Below are positions 1 to 10,300 of a stretch of DNA of 32,542 bases, one piece after another (within the stretch, counting starts at the first letter, position 1; each line of letters opens with the position of its first letter). Source of the DNA: JBCCEV01 sp039030125 (GTDB taxonomy: Bacteria > Pseudomonadota > Gammaproteobacteria > Ga0077536); contig JBCCEV010000025.1 of NCBI GenBank assembly GCA_039030125.1, positions 1 to 32,542 on the forward strand, in the 5' to 3' direction. Under the pieces are notes generated by a model, which was given only the letters and a program-made list of their open reading frames with translations, ran no database searches and was not told where the DNA came from. Position numbers and translations under genes: made by a program.

Positions 1-337
<337 letters not shown>

Positions 338-1099
338 TTGTATAAACCGGTGTCACGGGAGGATGTGCACTTGGAGCTGGCCCGCTCAAATTCAGAAACC
401 GGCCCGGAACCTGGTGAGACAGAGATAGGAATTAAAACCCGCCGCGCGTATGTTCGCGCGCGCGGCCGCAATCAAGCGGACTACATTTATTCCATCGATG
501 ATCATGACATCAGCTTCGGTGTTGGCCCGGCGGGTACCGGCAAAACTTATCTGGCCGTCGCCAGCGCCGTGGCAGCGCTTGAGAGCGAAAGCGTGCGCAG
601 ATTGTGTTTGGTACGGCCAGCCGTAGAGGCTGGCGAGCGCCTCGGGTTTCTACCCGGAGATATGGCGCAAAAGGTCGATCCTTATTTGCGGCCCTTGTAT
701 GACGCGCTCTACGAAATGCTCGGTTTCGAGCGGGTCGCGAAACTAATTGAGCGTAACGTCATTGAAGTTGCGCCGTTGGCTTTCATGCGCGGGCGGACGC
801 TCAATGAATCGTTTGTCATTCTGGACGAGGCGCAGAACACGACCCCGGAGCAGATGAAGATGTTCTTAACCCGGATCGGATTTGGGTCAAAGGCAGTCGT
901 CACGGGCGATGTCACGCAGATTGATTTACCCAAGGGACAAGCATCCGGACTCAAGCACGCGCTAAAAGTGCTCGAGGGGACCTCAGGGCTAGGCTTCACT
1001 TTTTTTACGTCGCGTGATGTAGTGCGCCACCGACTGGTGGGGCGCATTCTCGATGCCTATGCGCGTCATGAGCCCGGGGACCGAGACGCGTCACCCTAA
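338..1099 (+). CDS. phoH: PhoH-family ATPase (YbeZ-like), N-terminus missing
   Basis: A cytoplasmic P-loop ATPase of the PhoH/YbeZ family, thought to work with YbeY in RNA and ribosome metabolism. In the 253 visible residues the Walker A motif GPAGTGKT is at 63-70 and the Walker B ILDEAQN at 161-167. The family signatures LVRPAVEAGE, KVDPYLRPLYDAL and GDVTQIDLP are intact. Full-length relatives are roughly 320-350 residues, so about 100 N-terminal residues are absent. Family-like sequence begins near SREDVHLEL (from about 350). The listed start is a TTG at 338, with a GTG at 350; neither is likely to be the native start, because the upstream DNA looks foreign. The ATPase domain itself is undamaged. 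ybeY follows after 10 bases, as in many gammaproteobacteria. Confidence 0.85.
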   Translation: MYKPVSREDVHLELARSNSETGPEPGETEIGIKTRRAYVRARGRNQADYIYSIDDHDISFGVGPAGTGKTYLAVASAVAALESESVRRLCLVRPAVEAGERLGFLPGDMAQKVDPYLRPLYDALYEMLGFERVAKLIERNVIEVAPLAFMRGRTLNESFVILDEAQNTTPEQMKMFLTRIGFGSKAVVTGDVTQIDLPKGQASGLKHALKVLEGTSGLGFTFFTSRDVVRHRLVGRILDAYARHEPGDRDASP

Positions 1100-1109
1100 G
1101 CTCAGCTTC

Positions 1110-1577
1110 ATGAATGAGCGCGCCAATTTTGCCGTCACGCTGCAAGTTCCAAGACCGCACGCCGGGGTACCAGAGGCGGCCACGATAGCAAGATGGATCA
1201 ACGTATTGCCGGTGGACGGGAGCACCAACTACGAACTTACCGTGCGCGTTGTCGACGTCGATGAAGGCCGTGCATTGAACAAGAAATGGCGAGGGGTCGA
1301 TAAACCAACGAATGTGCTATCGTTTCCTCTAACGGATGAATTTCTACCGCATTATCTTGGTGACATCGTCGTCTGCGCCCCGCTTGTCGAGAATGAGGCG
1401 CGCGCGCAAGGTAAGGCTGTAGAAGCTCATTGGGCACATCTAATTGTGCATGGCGTGTTGCACCTACTGGGTTACGGGCACGACGAGGCGGAAGGTGCGA
1501 AAAACATGGAGGCAGTAGAAAGGGAGGTGTTAGCTGAGTTCGGCTTTCCCGATCCTTATCTGGTTCTAAACACTTAA
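1110..1577 (+). CDS. ybeY: Endoribonuclease YbeY (16S rRNA maturation)
   Basis: A single-strand-specific metallo-endoribonuclease involved in 16S rRNA 3' end maturation and late 70S ribosome quality control. The C-terminal half carries the zinc-binding signature HGVLHLLGYGHD, whose three histidines follow the family spacing HxxxHxxxxxH. The substrate-pocket segment DKPTNVLSFP is also present. I chose the ATG at 1110, giving 155 residues, which equals the E. coli length; the frame is open back to 1053 but that extension runs inside phoH. The gene follows phoH by 10 bases, and its TAA overlaps the next ATG by one base (TAATG), so phoH-ybeY-corC should be translationally coupled. Confidence 0.93.
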   Translation: MNERANFAVTLQVPRPHAGVPEAATIARWINVLPVDGSTNYELTVRVVDVDEGRALNKKWRGVDKPTNVLSFPLTDEFLPHYLGDIVVCAPLVENEARAQGKAVEAHWAHLIVHGVLHLLGYGHDEAEGAKNMEAVEREVLAEFGFPDPYLVLNT

Positions 1578-2440
1578 TGAACGACGGTCATTCGACCAAG
1601 CCCCGGGTCAGCAAAGGTACCTTGCGCCGGCTCCTGGGGCGTCTAAAGCGCAACTTCGATCAACGGTTACGGCTCGTTGAAACCCTTCACGACGCCGAAG
1701 CGAAGCATGTCATTGATTCCGATACGCTGGCCATGATGGAAGGGGCGTTGCTGGTTTCTGAGAATCAAGTCCGCGACATTATGTTGCCGCGCTCGGAGGT
1801 CACTTTCATTAATGAAACGGCGACCCCCGAAGAATTCCTTCCCGAGGTCATCGAATCAGGGCACTCGAGATTCCCGGTATTTGACGACAAGCGAGAACGT
1901 GTGATCGGGATTCTCTTGGCTAAAGACCTTTTGCCGCTGCTGGCCAGTGACAACGAAGCTTTCGACTTACACGACAAGCTTAGGCCGGCGGTTTTCGTAC
2001 CCGAAAGCAAGCGCCTAAATATTTTGCTTCGTGAATTCAAGGCGAGCCGCAACCACTTAGCTATTGTGGCCGATGAATATGGCGAGGTTGCCGGGATCAT
2101 TAGTATCGAGGACGTTATCGAGCAGATCGTTGGCGATATCGACGACGAACATGACGAAGCCGACGATGAGATGATCCGTCGCCACCGCGGGGACCGCTAC
2201 ACGGTAAAAGCCATCACGCCAATCGACGACTTTAACGAGTTCTTTAGTGTTGAACTCGAAGCGGGCGAGTTTGAGACTATTGGAGGATTGGTGATCGGCG
2301 AACTCGGTCACGTTCCGGCACGAGGCGAGGAACTAGAGCTTGGCGACTTTCACCTAAAGGTCTTGCGCGCCGATCGACGACGGATTCGACTGCTGCGCGT
2401 GATACCGTCTGCGTCACCAGAACAAAACGCGCAAACTTAG
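1577..2440 (+). CDS. corC: CorC/YbeX-type CBS-domain protein
   Basis: A 287-residue soluble CorC/HlyC-family protein. It has tandem CBS domains at about 66-120 (starting VRDIMLPRSEV) and 135-190 (ending ISIEDVIEQIVGDI), followed by a CorC_HlyC domain at about 207-280 with the typical ETIGGLVIGELGHVPARGE stretch. The DUF21 membrane domain found in longer relatives is absent, matching E. coli YbeX (292 residues). Family members are linked to magnesium/cobalt efflux and, in E. coli, to ribosome metabolism together with the neighbouring YbeZ and YbeY. The start overlaps the ybeY stop by one base, and lnt begins 25 bases downstream, the standard ybeZYX-lnt order. Confidence 0.92.
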   Translation: MNDGHSTKPRVSKGTLRRLLGRLKRNFDQRLRLVETLHDAEAKHVIDSDTLAMMEGALLVSENQVRDIMLPRSEVTFINETATPEEFLPEVIESGHSRFPVFDDKRERVIGILLAKDLLPLLASDNEAFDLHDKLRPAVFVPESKRLNILLREFKASRNHLAIVADEYGEVAGIISIEDVIEQIVGDIDDEHDEADDEMIRRHRGDRYTVKAITPIDDFNEFFSVELEAGEFETIGGLVIGELGHVPARGEELELGDFHLKVLRADRRRIRLLRVIPSASPEQNAQT

Positions 2441-2465
2441 GTCCGATAGACGTCGGCATTAGCCA

Positions 2466-3962
2466 ATGCGACGCATTTTCATATCAACCAGTCTCGGGCT
2501 GTCACTCCCTCTCGCGTTCGCTCCATACCAATTCCACTGGATCGCGCCGCTCGCCCTCGCGCTTTTCTTTGCTTGCTTAAAGGGCTTATCCCCCAGGCGC
2601 GCGGCTTTGAATGGCTGGTGTTTCGGCTTGGGGTTTTTTGGCTACGGCGTGTGGTGGATTCAAGTGAGCGTGCACCAATTCGGTGTTCCGTATTACTGGT
2701 TTTCGGTGCCAGTCACTACCTTGTTTGTGATGTTCATGGCGTCTTACCCCGCGCTAGCTTCGGCTCTCACCCGTTGGTTACCGTGTTCGAGCGAAACGGC
2801 GCGCTTATGTCTTTTGGCACCGCTGCTTTGGCTATTAAGCGAATGGTTGCGGGGCTGGTTTCTTACCGGCTTTCCCTGGCTAACCTTAGGCTACAGTCAA
2901 ACGGACGGGCCGCTTGCCGCCTATGCGCCGCTCATTGGGGTCAATGGCTGTTCACTCGTGATCGCGTTTTTAGCCGCAGCACTGTTGTATCTCGTGCTTG
3001 CGCGCGGATGGCGGTCACGAGCGGTCGTGGTCGCATGTGTGCTGCTAGCCGTCCTCGGTGCGAAGCCACTCGAAGCCCTTAGATTTACGAGCCCATCCGG
3101 GCCTGCGGTGCGCGTAACCATGGTTCAAGGTGCCGTTGCGCAGGCGATAAAATGGGATTTTGATCAACGTCAACCGTCGATCGAACTTTATGAATCGTTG
3201 TCTGAAGACGCCTGGGGCGGTGACCTGCTGTTATGGCCGGAAACCGCGATCCCAGCGTTTCCCCATGAGGTTCCTGAACTTATCAACCGACTTCATGAGC
3301 GCTCGCTGGCAACGCAAACCGAAATGCTGGTGGGCGTGCCTACCGTCGATCCGGATACTCGTGAGTATTACAACAGTGTCCTTAATTTTGGGCCCAGTCC
3401 TGGCCGCTATGACAAAGTCCATCTCGTGCCGTTTGGAGAGTTTTTTCCATTTCAATCGTTGATGAAACAACTCTCTTTGTTATTGTCCATTCCGATGTCA
3501 GATTTTACGGCCGGTGAGCGTGATCAGCGCAAGATTGAGATCAACGGGCATCTTGCCGGGATTAGTATTTGTTACGAAGACGCTTATCCCAGTGAAACAC
3601 TCGCAAGTCTTCCGGCTGCTGCGGTGTTGGTGAACGTGAGCAACGATGCGTGGTTTGGCGACTCTATCGCCCCGCATCAGCATTTACAGATCGCGCGAAT
3701 GCGTGCTCTGGAAGGTGGGCGATACCTATTGCGTGCAACGAACACTGGCATATCGGCGATTATTAACGACCGTGGCGCAGTTGTTGCGCGTTCTCCGCAA
3801 TTCGTGCCTCATGCCCTGGAGGGCGAATATCTACCGCTTAGCGGCGCGACCCCGTTTGTGCGCCATCGGGGCTGGCCAATCCTGGGGTTCGAAGCATTGC
3901 TCCTGGTCGTGCTCATTGGCTACGCCCGGTCGTTTCCCCCGGGAGACCCACCAAAGTATTAA
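2466..3962 (+). CDS. lnt: Apolipoprotein N-acyltransferase Lnt
   Basis: An inner-membrane enzyme that transfers an acyl chain from phospholipid to the N-terminal cysteine of diacylated lipoproteins, the last step of lipoprotein maturation. The N-terminal ~200 residues form several membrane segments. The nitrilase-like periplasmic domain follows, with the expected catalytic Glu-Lys-Cys triad: E259 in LLLWPETAIP, K317 in YDKVHLVPFGEFFPF and C369 in GISICYEDAYP (E. coli E267, K335, C387). Its 498 residues are close to the usual ~510. It ends by sharing a TTAA with the convergent DUF368 gene, leaving no room for a separate terminator. PilP in this window carries a lipobox and would be one of its substrates. 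Confidence 0.96.
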   Translation: MRRIFISTSLGLSLPLAFAPYQFHWIAPLALALFFACLKGLSPRRAALNGWCFGLGFFGYGVWWIQVSVHQFGVPYYWFSVPVTTLFVMFMASYPALASALTRWLPCSSETARLCLLAPLLWLLSEWLRGWFLTGFPWLTLGYSQTDGPLAAYAPLIGVNGCSLVIAFLAAALLYLVLARGWRSRAVVVACVLLAVLGAKPLEALRFTSPSGPAVRVTMVQGAVAQAIKWDFDQRQPSIELYESLSEDAWGGDLLLWPETAIPAFPHEVPELINRLHERSLATQTEMLVGVPTVDPDTREYYNSVLNFGPSPGRYDKVHLVPFGEFFPFQSLMKQLSLLLSIPMSDFTAGERDQRKIEINGHLAGISICYEDAYPSETLASLPAAAVLVNVSNDAWFGDSIAPHQHLQIARMRALEGGRYLLRATNTGISAIINDRGAVVARSPQFVPHALEGEYLPLSGATPFVRHRGWPILGFEALLLVVLIGYARSFPPGDPPKY

Positions 3963-4870
3963 CTCGCTGTTCGTCCACCCAACTTTTCAAGCGCAACGAC
4001 CAAGACAAACCCAATGATCATAAGCGCCCCAGGCGCTAACAAATCAAAGCCGAAATCGGGAAGTGCGGGTGTACTGCTTACCATTTTCGATTTGCCGCGA
4101 ATGATTTCAAAATGACGCTCCTGAAACGGCCAGATCACCCACAGCGAGGCCAGCAAAACGCCGGCGATTGCAAGCATTGCGAGACGATGATAACTGCGCA
4201 TGAGCATTGACAGGAGGCGAGAGAAAGTGAACAGACCAAACGCTGCGCCAATCGCGAACGGCAAGATGATCGCCAGATCAAAATCGCTGATCCCTTGCAG
4301 CACATCGGCGTACTTACCCAAAATCAAAAGCACAAAGGAACCCGAGATACCTGGTACTACCATCGCGCAAATCGCAAGCATTCCCGACAGCGCGATGAAC
4401 CAACTAGCATCAGGCGAATCGACCGGGATCAAGGTCACGACAAAAAAACCTAAGCAAGCCCCACCTAGAAAAGCAGCCACGTCCCGTGCACCGATACCTT
4501 TGATCGTACGAAGTAGCGTTTGACACGATCCGGCGATAAGCCCGAAAAAAAGCGCGTAGATGAGCTCCGGTTGAGAGACGATCAGTTTGGGTAGCGGGAT
4601 CACCTTGGTAAAAAAAATAATCGCGGCAAATATGCCGGTGACCAGTGGAATAAGGAAAGCGAAGTGAGGCCGAGCGAGCGCGGCCCTAAAGCGAAAGCGC
4701 AAGAGGTCGGCGAAAAACCGAACGTCAAAAGAGCGGATGGCATCGATGAACTGTTGATAGATACCCAGAATGAAAGCCACTGTCGCTCCGGATACTCCCG
4801 GCACTACATCAGCGGAGCCCATGCAGAACCCGCGCACGAGGAGGCCAACAAAATGTTTAAGCTGTCTCAA
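3959..4870 (-). CDS. DUF368 membrane protein, probable undecaprenyl-phosphate translocase
   Basis: A 303-residue polytopic membrane protein of the DUF368 family. The family's characteristic motif appears twice: ADVVPGVSGATVAFILGIY at 20-38 and AMVVPGISGSFVLLILGKY at 169-187, showing the internal duplication. Other DUF368 proteins (PopT) have been reported to recycle undecaprenyl phosphate across the membrane, so a role in wall-lipid carrier recycling is inferred here. The start is a TTG at 4870 that overlaps the hemE TGA (TTGA), and it yields the standard DUF368 N-terminus; no better ATG exists. It is the last gene of gltB-gltD-hemE and converges on lnt with a shared TTAA. Confidence 0.88.
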   Translation of the reverse strand: MRQLKHFVGLLVRGFCMGSADVVPGVSGATVAFILGIYQQFIDAIRSFDVRFFADLLRFRFRAALARPHFAFLIPLVTGIFAAIIFFTKVIPLPKLIVSQPELIYALFFGLIAGSCQTLLRTIKGIGARDVAAFLGGACLGFFVVTLIPVDSPDASWFIALSGMLAICAMVVPGISGSFVLLILGKYADVLQGISDFDLAIILPFAIGAAFGLFTFSRLLSMLMRSYHRLAMLAIAGVLLASLWVIWPFQERHFEIIRGKSKMVSSTPALPDFGFDLLAPGALMIIGFVLVVALEKLGGRTAS

Positions 4871-5904
4871 GAGTTCGATTTGCCAGTTTCGTAGCGGTGA
4901 ACGCAGTCCACTAAGGTTTTAACATTTTCGGGTGGTACGTTTGGTGTGATCCCATGACCGAGGTTGAAGATGTGTCCGGCCCCGCCACCGTAGCTTTGCA
5001 AAACCCTCTGCGTTTCGCGCTCGATGGTTGCCGAGTCGGTAAGCATGATGGCCGGATCGAGGTTGCCCTGCAGAGCGACCCGGCCATCGACCAAACGCCG
5101 TGCGACACCCAGTTCGATGGTCCAATCGAGGCCGAGTGCGGATGGTCCGATTTTGACTTGTTCAGCAATCGAGTGATTCGCGCCTTTACAAAAAACGATG
5201 TTTGGAACCGCGTCACTTAGGTCGTCGATGATTTGCGCAAGATATTGCAGGGAGAATTCCTTGTAGGCATCAGGCGACAACACGCCAGCCCAACTGTCGA
5301 AGATCATCACCGCATCGACCCCGGCATCGACCTGCGCGTTTAAATAGTCGCTTACGGCGCTGGCCAGCAGGCTCAGCAGTTGATGCGCGGCCTCAGGCGA
5401 TTGATAGGCCAGCGCTTTGATCTTGGTAAAATCGCGGCTACTGCCACCTTCGACCATATAGGTCGCTAGCGTCCAGGGACTGCCAGCGAATCCAATTAGC
5501 GGTAGCTTGTCGGCGAGTTCACTTTTTATTTGTCGAATAGCCGCCATGACGTAGCCGGTATCGCGCAAGGGATCGGGACGTTCGAGCCCGGCGATGTCGC
5601 CGCTCTTCACGGGGTGGTTGAATTGCGGACCTATGCCCTCGTCGAGCCGCAACCCAAGGCCCATTGCGTCGGGAATAGTGAGGATGTCTGAGAATAGGAT
5701 CGCGGCATCGAGGTCGAAGCGTGCCAACGGTTGCAGGGTCACTTCCAGCGCGAGTTCGGGAGTCTTGCACAAGGTCAGGAAGTCGCCGGCTTTGGCGCGC
5801 GTTTCCCGGTATTCGGGTAAATACCGTCCCGCCTGACGCATCAACCAAATAGGTGTGCGATCGACAGCTTGCCGCTTGAGAGCCCGCAGTAAGCGGTCGT
5901 TCAC
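4867..5904 (-). CDS. hemE: Uroporphyrinogen decarboxylase HemE
   Basis: A cytosolic enzyme of haem biosynthesis that decarboxylates the four acetate side chains of uroporphyrinogen III to give coproporphyrinogen III. Both family signatures are present: PIWLMRQAGRYLPEYR near residue 18-33 and IGFAGSPWTLATYMVEGGSS in the first half. Length is 345 residues against 354 in E. coli. The start is GTG at 5904, preceded by AAGG about 4 bases upstream. It lies 22 bases after gltD and overlaps the downstream DUF368 start by 4 bases. gltBD-hemE is conserved in Pseudomonas-type genomes and plausibly reflects supply of glutamate, the C5-pathway haem precursor. Confidence 0.97.
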   Translation of the reverse strand: MNDRLLRALKRQAVDRTPIWLMRQAGRYLPEYRETRAKAGDFLTLCKTPELALEVTLQPLARFDLDAAILFSDILTIPDAMGLGLRLDEGIGPQFNHPVKSGDIAGLERPDPLRDTGYVMAAIRQIKSELADKLPLIGFAGSPWTLATYMVEGGSSRDFTKIKALAYQSPEAAHQLLSLLASAVSDYLNAQVDAGVDAVMIFDSWAGVLSPDAYKEFSLQYLAQIIDDLSDAVPNIVFCKGANHSIAEQVKIGPSALGLDWTIELGVARRLVDGRVALQGNLDPAIMLTDSATIERETQRVLQSYGGGAGHIFNLGHGITPNVPPENVKTLVDCVHRYETGKSNS

Positions 5905-5926
5905 GAAACCTTAGGGCGCTGACCCG

Positions 5927-7369
5927 TTAGTCAACGGGTGCTGGTAGTTCGGAGAAACCCATCAGCGACTCGTCGATGCTGCGTGCCGCAGAGCGCCCTT
6001 CGGCAATCGCCCAAACGATCAAGGATTGGCCGTGCTGCATATCGCCAGCGGTATAAACCCCGGGCACGGAGGTTTGCCATTGCGCATCTCGCTTTACATT
6101 ACCGCGCTCAGTAAGTTCGACGCCAAGCTGGGCAAGCATGCCCCCGGTTTCGGGACCGACAAACCCCATCGCCAGTAACGCTAAGTCGCAAGGCACCTGA
6201 TATTCCGATCCGGGTACCTCTTGAAATTGCATGCGCCCCTCGACGTTAGCCAATTCCACCTCGACTAATTCAAGACTGCGCACGTGTCCGGCGTCGTCGC
6301 CGATGAAGCGCTTTGTCGAAACAGAGTAGACGCGCTCACCACCCTCTTTGTGTGCTGACGCAGTGCGATAAATCCGCGGCCATTCCGGCCACGGGTTATC
6401 GTGTGCCCGCGACTCCGGCGGTTTGGGCATGATCTCCAGGTTGCGAACCGATGCCGCGCCGTGACGGTGGGAGGTTCCCAAGCAGTCCGCCCCGGTATCC
6501 CCGCCGCCGATGATGATCACATGTTTGCCAAGGGCGGAAATAAACTCCGGGACGTCGTCGCCTTCACAGCGACGGTTTTGCAACGGCAAAAAATCCATTG
6601 CGAAATGAACGCCCTCAAGGTCGCGACCCGGGACCGGCAAATCCCGTGGGGCGGTAGCACCACCGGCTAATAACAAGGCGTCGTAATCTTCGCGAAGTTG
6701 ATTAACATCGACGTTAACACCGACGTTCGCGTTGGTTCTGAATTGAACGCCCTCGGCTTGCATCTGTTCAAGACGCCGGTCGAGCACGCGCTTCTCCATC
6801 TTAAATTCAGGTATCCCGTAGCGCAGCAAGCCACCGATGCGATCGTCGCGCTCAAAAACGGTAACAGCATGTCCCGCGCGACGCAGTTGCTGGGCCGCAG
6901 CAAGCCCGGCCGGCCCGGAGCCGATAACGGCGATCGTTTTTCCGGTTTCATGCTCCGGGGGGCGCGGTATGACCCAGCCTTCGTCAAATGCCCGATCTAT
7001 GATTGCCAGCTCAACGGCTTTGATCGTCACTGCATCGTCATTGATACCCAGTACGCACGAGCCTTCACAGGGAGCCGGGCACAAAGTGCCGGTGAACTCC
7101 GGGAAGTTATTGGTCGCGTGAAGTCGTGCGATCGCTTCGTCCCACCGATCCCTAAAAACCAGATCATTCCAATCCGGGATCAAATTTCCCAGTGGACATC
7201 CTTGATGACAAAAAGGGATCCCACAATCCATGCAGCGAGCCGCTTGGGTGTTCAGTTGTGCGGTGGGGTAGGACGTCATGACCTGACGCCAATCCCCCAA
7301 TCTTTCGTTCACCGGACGGTACGGTTGCTCGTCGCGGCCGGCTTCGAGAAATCCGGTTACCTTACCCAT
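5927..7369 (-). CDS. gltD: Glutamate synthase small (beta) subunit GltD
   Basis: The NADPH-oxidising flavoprotein subunit of glutamate synthase, which passes electrons through iron-sulfur centres to GltB. Two N-terminal cysteine groups for 4Fe-4S clusters are visible: C46, C49, C54, C58 (in CMDCGIPFCHQGC) and C97, C101, C105 (in CPAPCEGSC). The FAD Rossmann motif AVIGSGPAGLAAAQQLRRAG follows at about 148-167, and the NADPH motif IIIGGGDTGADC lies further on. The 480-residue length is typical. The ATG overlaps the end of gltB by 8 bases, so translation of the two subunits is probably coupled. Confidence 0.97.
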   Translation of the reverse strand: MGKVTGFLEAGRDEQPYRPVNERLGDWRQVMTSYPTAQLNTQAARCMDCGIPFCHQGCPLGNLIPDWNDLVFRDRWDEAIARLHATNNFPEFTGTLCPAPCEGSCVLGINDDAVTIKAVELAIIDRAFDEGWVIPRPPEHETGKTIAVIGSGPAGLAAAQQLRRAGHAVTVFERDDRIGGLLRYGIPEFKMEKRVLDRRLEQMQAEGVQFRTNANVGVNVDVNQLREDYDALLLAGGATAPRDLPVPGRDLEGVHFAMDFLPLQNRRCEGDDVPEFISALGKHVIIIGGGDTGADCLGTSHRHGAASVRNLEIMPKPPESRAHDNPWPEWPRIYRTASAHKEGGERVYSVSTKRFIGDDAGHVRSLELVEVELANVEGRMQFQEVPGSEYQVPCDLALLAMGFVGPETGGMLAQLGVELTERGNVKRDAQWQTSVPGVYTAGDMQHGQSLIVWAIAEGRSAARSIDESLMGFSELPAPVD

Positions 7370-10300
7370 GCGCGGCCTCCATGACAGCCTCTTCCTCGGA
7401 CAGACCGCTCTTGCGAGCCCGGTCTATCGCGTCAAGGACGCGTTTGTAATCCCGCGGCATGACCTTCACAAATTGATCGCGACATTGTGACCAGTTATCG
7501 AGGATCTTGGTGGCCACGGTACTGCCGGTATAGCTGACATGTTTTTTCAATAATTCGGTCACGGTTTCGTCGTCAGAATCGGTGGCGATAGATTCCAAAG
7601 CGACTAATTCGAGGTTACAACGCGCCGGAAAACGACCGTGAGGATCCCAGATGTAGGCGATCCCACCCGACATGCCCGCTGCAAAATTACGCCCGGTTTC
7701 CCCTATGATCACCACTCGCCCGCCGGTCATGTATTCGCAGCCGTGATCGCCGATCCCCTCAACAACGGTATCCGCGCCACTATTCCTTACGCAAAAGCGC
7801 TCGCCGGCCAGTCCGCGAAAGAACGCTTCGCCTTCGGTGGCGCCATATAAAACAACGTTGCCGATAAGCACGTTATCTTCCGGCCTAAACGGCGCATGAC
7901 GCGGCGGATAGATTGCGACCTTGCCGCCGGATAATCCCTTCCCCACGTAATCGTTGGCATCGCCTTCCAGGGTCATCGTTACCCCTTTGGGGACGAAGGC
8001 GGCGAAGCTCTGACCCGCCGAACCATTGAAATGCAGTTTGATCGTATCCGGCGCTAGGCCCTCGCCACCATAGCGTTTGGTGATCTCGTGACCCAGTATC
8101 GTGCCAACCGTCCGGTTGATGTTTTTGATCGGGATGATCGCTTCAACAGGCTCGCGCCGTTCCAGGGCACCTTGGCACAGCGGCAAGATGGTTGTGTGGT
8201 CGAGAGACTTTTCAAGGCCGTGATCTTGTTCCTGCACGCAGCGTGTCGCAACATCATCGTCGACCTGGGGTTGATAAAGAATTTGCGAGAAATCCAGTCC
8301 CGAGGCTTTCCAGTGATCGACCGCTTGCTCAACATCGAGTTTGTCAACGCGTCCGATCATCTCGTCGATCTTGCGAAATCCGAGTTCGGCCATGTACTCG
8401 CGGATCTCCTGGGCAACAAAGCGAAAAAAGTTTTCAACGAATTCGGGCTGGCCAGAGAATTTAGCCCGCAGAATCGGATCTTGGGTTGCCACCCCGACCG
8501 GACAGGTATTGAGATGGCAAACGCGCATCATGATGCAGCCCATGACCACCAAGGGCGCGGTTGAGAACCCGAACTCTTCGGCGCCCAGCAATGCGGCGAC
8601 CACACAATCGCGACCTGTCTTTAGCTGACCATCAACTTGAACAACGATCCGGTCACGCAGCCGATTTTCGACCAGCACCTGCTGTGCCTCGGCTAGGCCG
8701 AGTTCCCACGGTACGCCCGCATGTTTGAGCGAGGTTACCGGCGATGCCCCAGTGCCGCCATCGTAGCCGGAAATTAGGACCACATCGGAGTGCGCTTTGG
8801 CGACCCCAGCGGCGACGGTCCCAACCCCGATTTCGGCTACTAATTTCACATGCACGCGTGCGCTGGGATTTGAATTCTTGAGGTCGTGGATCAGTTGCGC
8901 CAAGTCCTCAATTGAGTAGATATCATGGTGTGGTGGCGGCGATATCAACCCAACACCGGGCGTGGAATGGCGCACCTTCGCTATCCATGTATTAACTTTG
9001 TGGCCTGGTAGCTGCCCACCCTCGCCAGGTTTTGCGCCCTGCGCCATCTTAATTTGCAGATCGTCAGCGTTGGTTAAGTATTCGGCCGTCACACCGAAGC
9101 GGCCGGAGGCGACTTGTTTGATTGCGCTGCGGCGCAAGTCGCCGTTGGCATCTGGGGTGAAGCGCGCCGGATCCTCGCCACCTTCTCCAGTGTTCGAGCG
9201 CCCGCCTAGTCGGTTCAACGCGATCGCAAGCGTTTCATGGGCTTCGGCACTGATCGAACCGAATGACATCGCACCGGTATGAAAGCGTTTGCAGATCTCT
9301 TCCACGCTTTCTACTTCTTCGATAGGGATAGGTGATTGTTTAAATTTGAACATTCCCCGAAGCGTTGCCCGATGCTCGCTTTGGTCATCGATCAGTCGCG
9401 TGTAGTCCCTAAAGATGTCGTATTGTCCCGATCGAGTGGCATGCTGGAGCTTGAATACGGTCTCAGGATTGAAGAGGTGATACTCGCCGTCACGACGCCA
9501 TTGATATTCCCCGCCCCAGGCCAAATCTGGCCGCTTGACCTCACGGGTGGGGAAGGCATCGTGGTGGCGCATGCTCACTTCTTTCTCGACCACTTTCATG
9601 CCGATGCCGCCAATGCGCGAGGCGGTCCAAGTGAGGTGTTCGTCAACGAAGGATTTTTCAAGCCCGATCGCCTCGAAAATCTGCGCTCCTCGATACGATT
9701 GAACCGTCGAGATCCCCATTTTCGACATCACCTTCGTGAGGCCTTTGCCAATCGCTTTAATGTAATTTCGAATACAGGCTTCGTGGCTTGACTCACCGTC
9801 CCTAAGGCCGCTGATATCAGCGACGGCAAGCAAACCCTGGCGAACCATGTCGTCCAGAGATTCGAAAGCCAGATAGGGGTTGATGGCACCGGCGCCGTAA
9901 CCCAGCAGGACCGCAAAATGGTGTATCTCGCGCGGTTCGCCCGATTCAATAACAAGACCAACCCGAGTCCGACGGCCGTTGCGAATCAAATGGTGGTGGA
10001 CGGCGGCAGTGGCCAAACAGGCCGGGATCGGGGCGCGGGTAGCATTCACCATGCGATCGGACAGGATGATTAAACCGGCACCGGTGTCGACTGCGACATC
10101 GGCGTCCTCGCAAATCTTTTTAAGTGCCTCTTCCAATCCCCGTTGACCGCTGGCAACGAGGTAAGTCGCGTCCACGGTCACCGCTTGGAGACCGTCGATC
10201 GAACAGTGTCTTATTTTTTCCAATTGTTCGTTGGAAACCACGGGTGATTTGAGGTGTATTTGTCGACAGCTTTGGGGTGTCGGTTGCAGCAGGTTGCTCT

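Noticed and set aside
338..1099. phoH as a decayed pseudogene
   Set aside because: The ATPase domain is intact, without internal stops or frameshifts; only the 5' end is missing and that coincides with a suspected artificial junction.
6698..7384. 228-codon open frame on the plus strand opposite gltD
   Set aside because: Antisense shadow of the GltD Cys-cluster and FAD regions, with no independent signal or ribosome-binding site.
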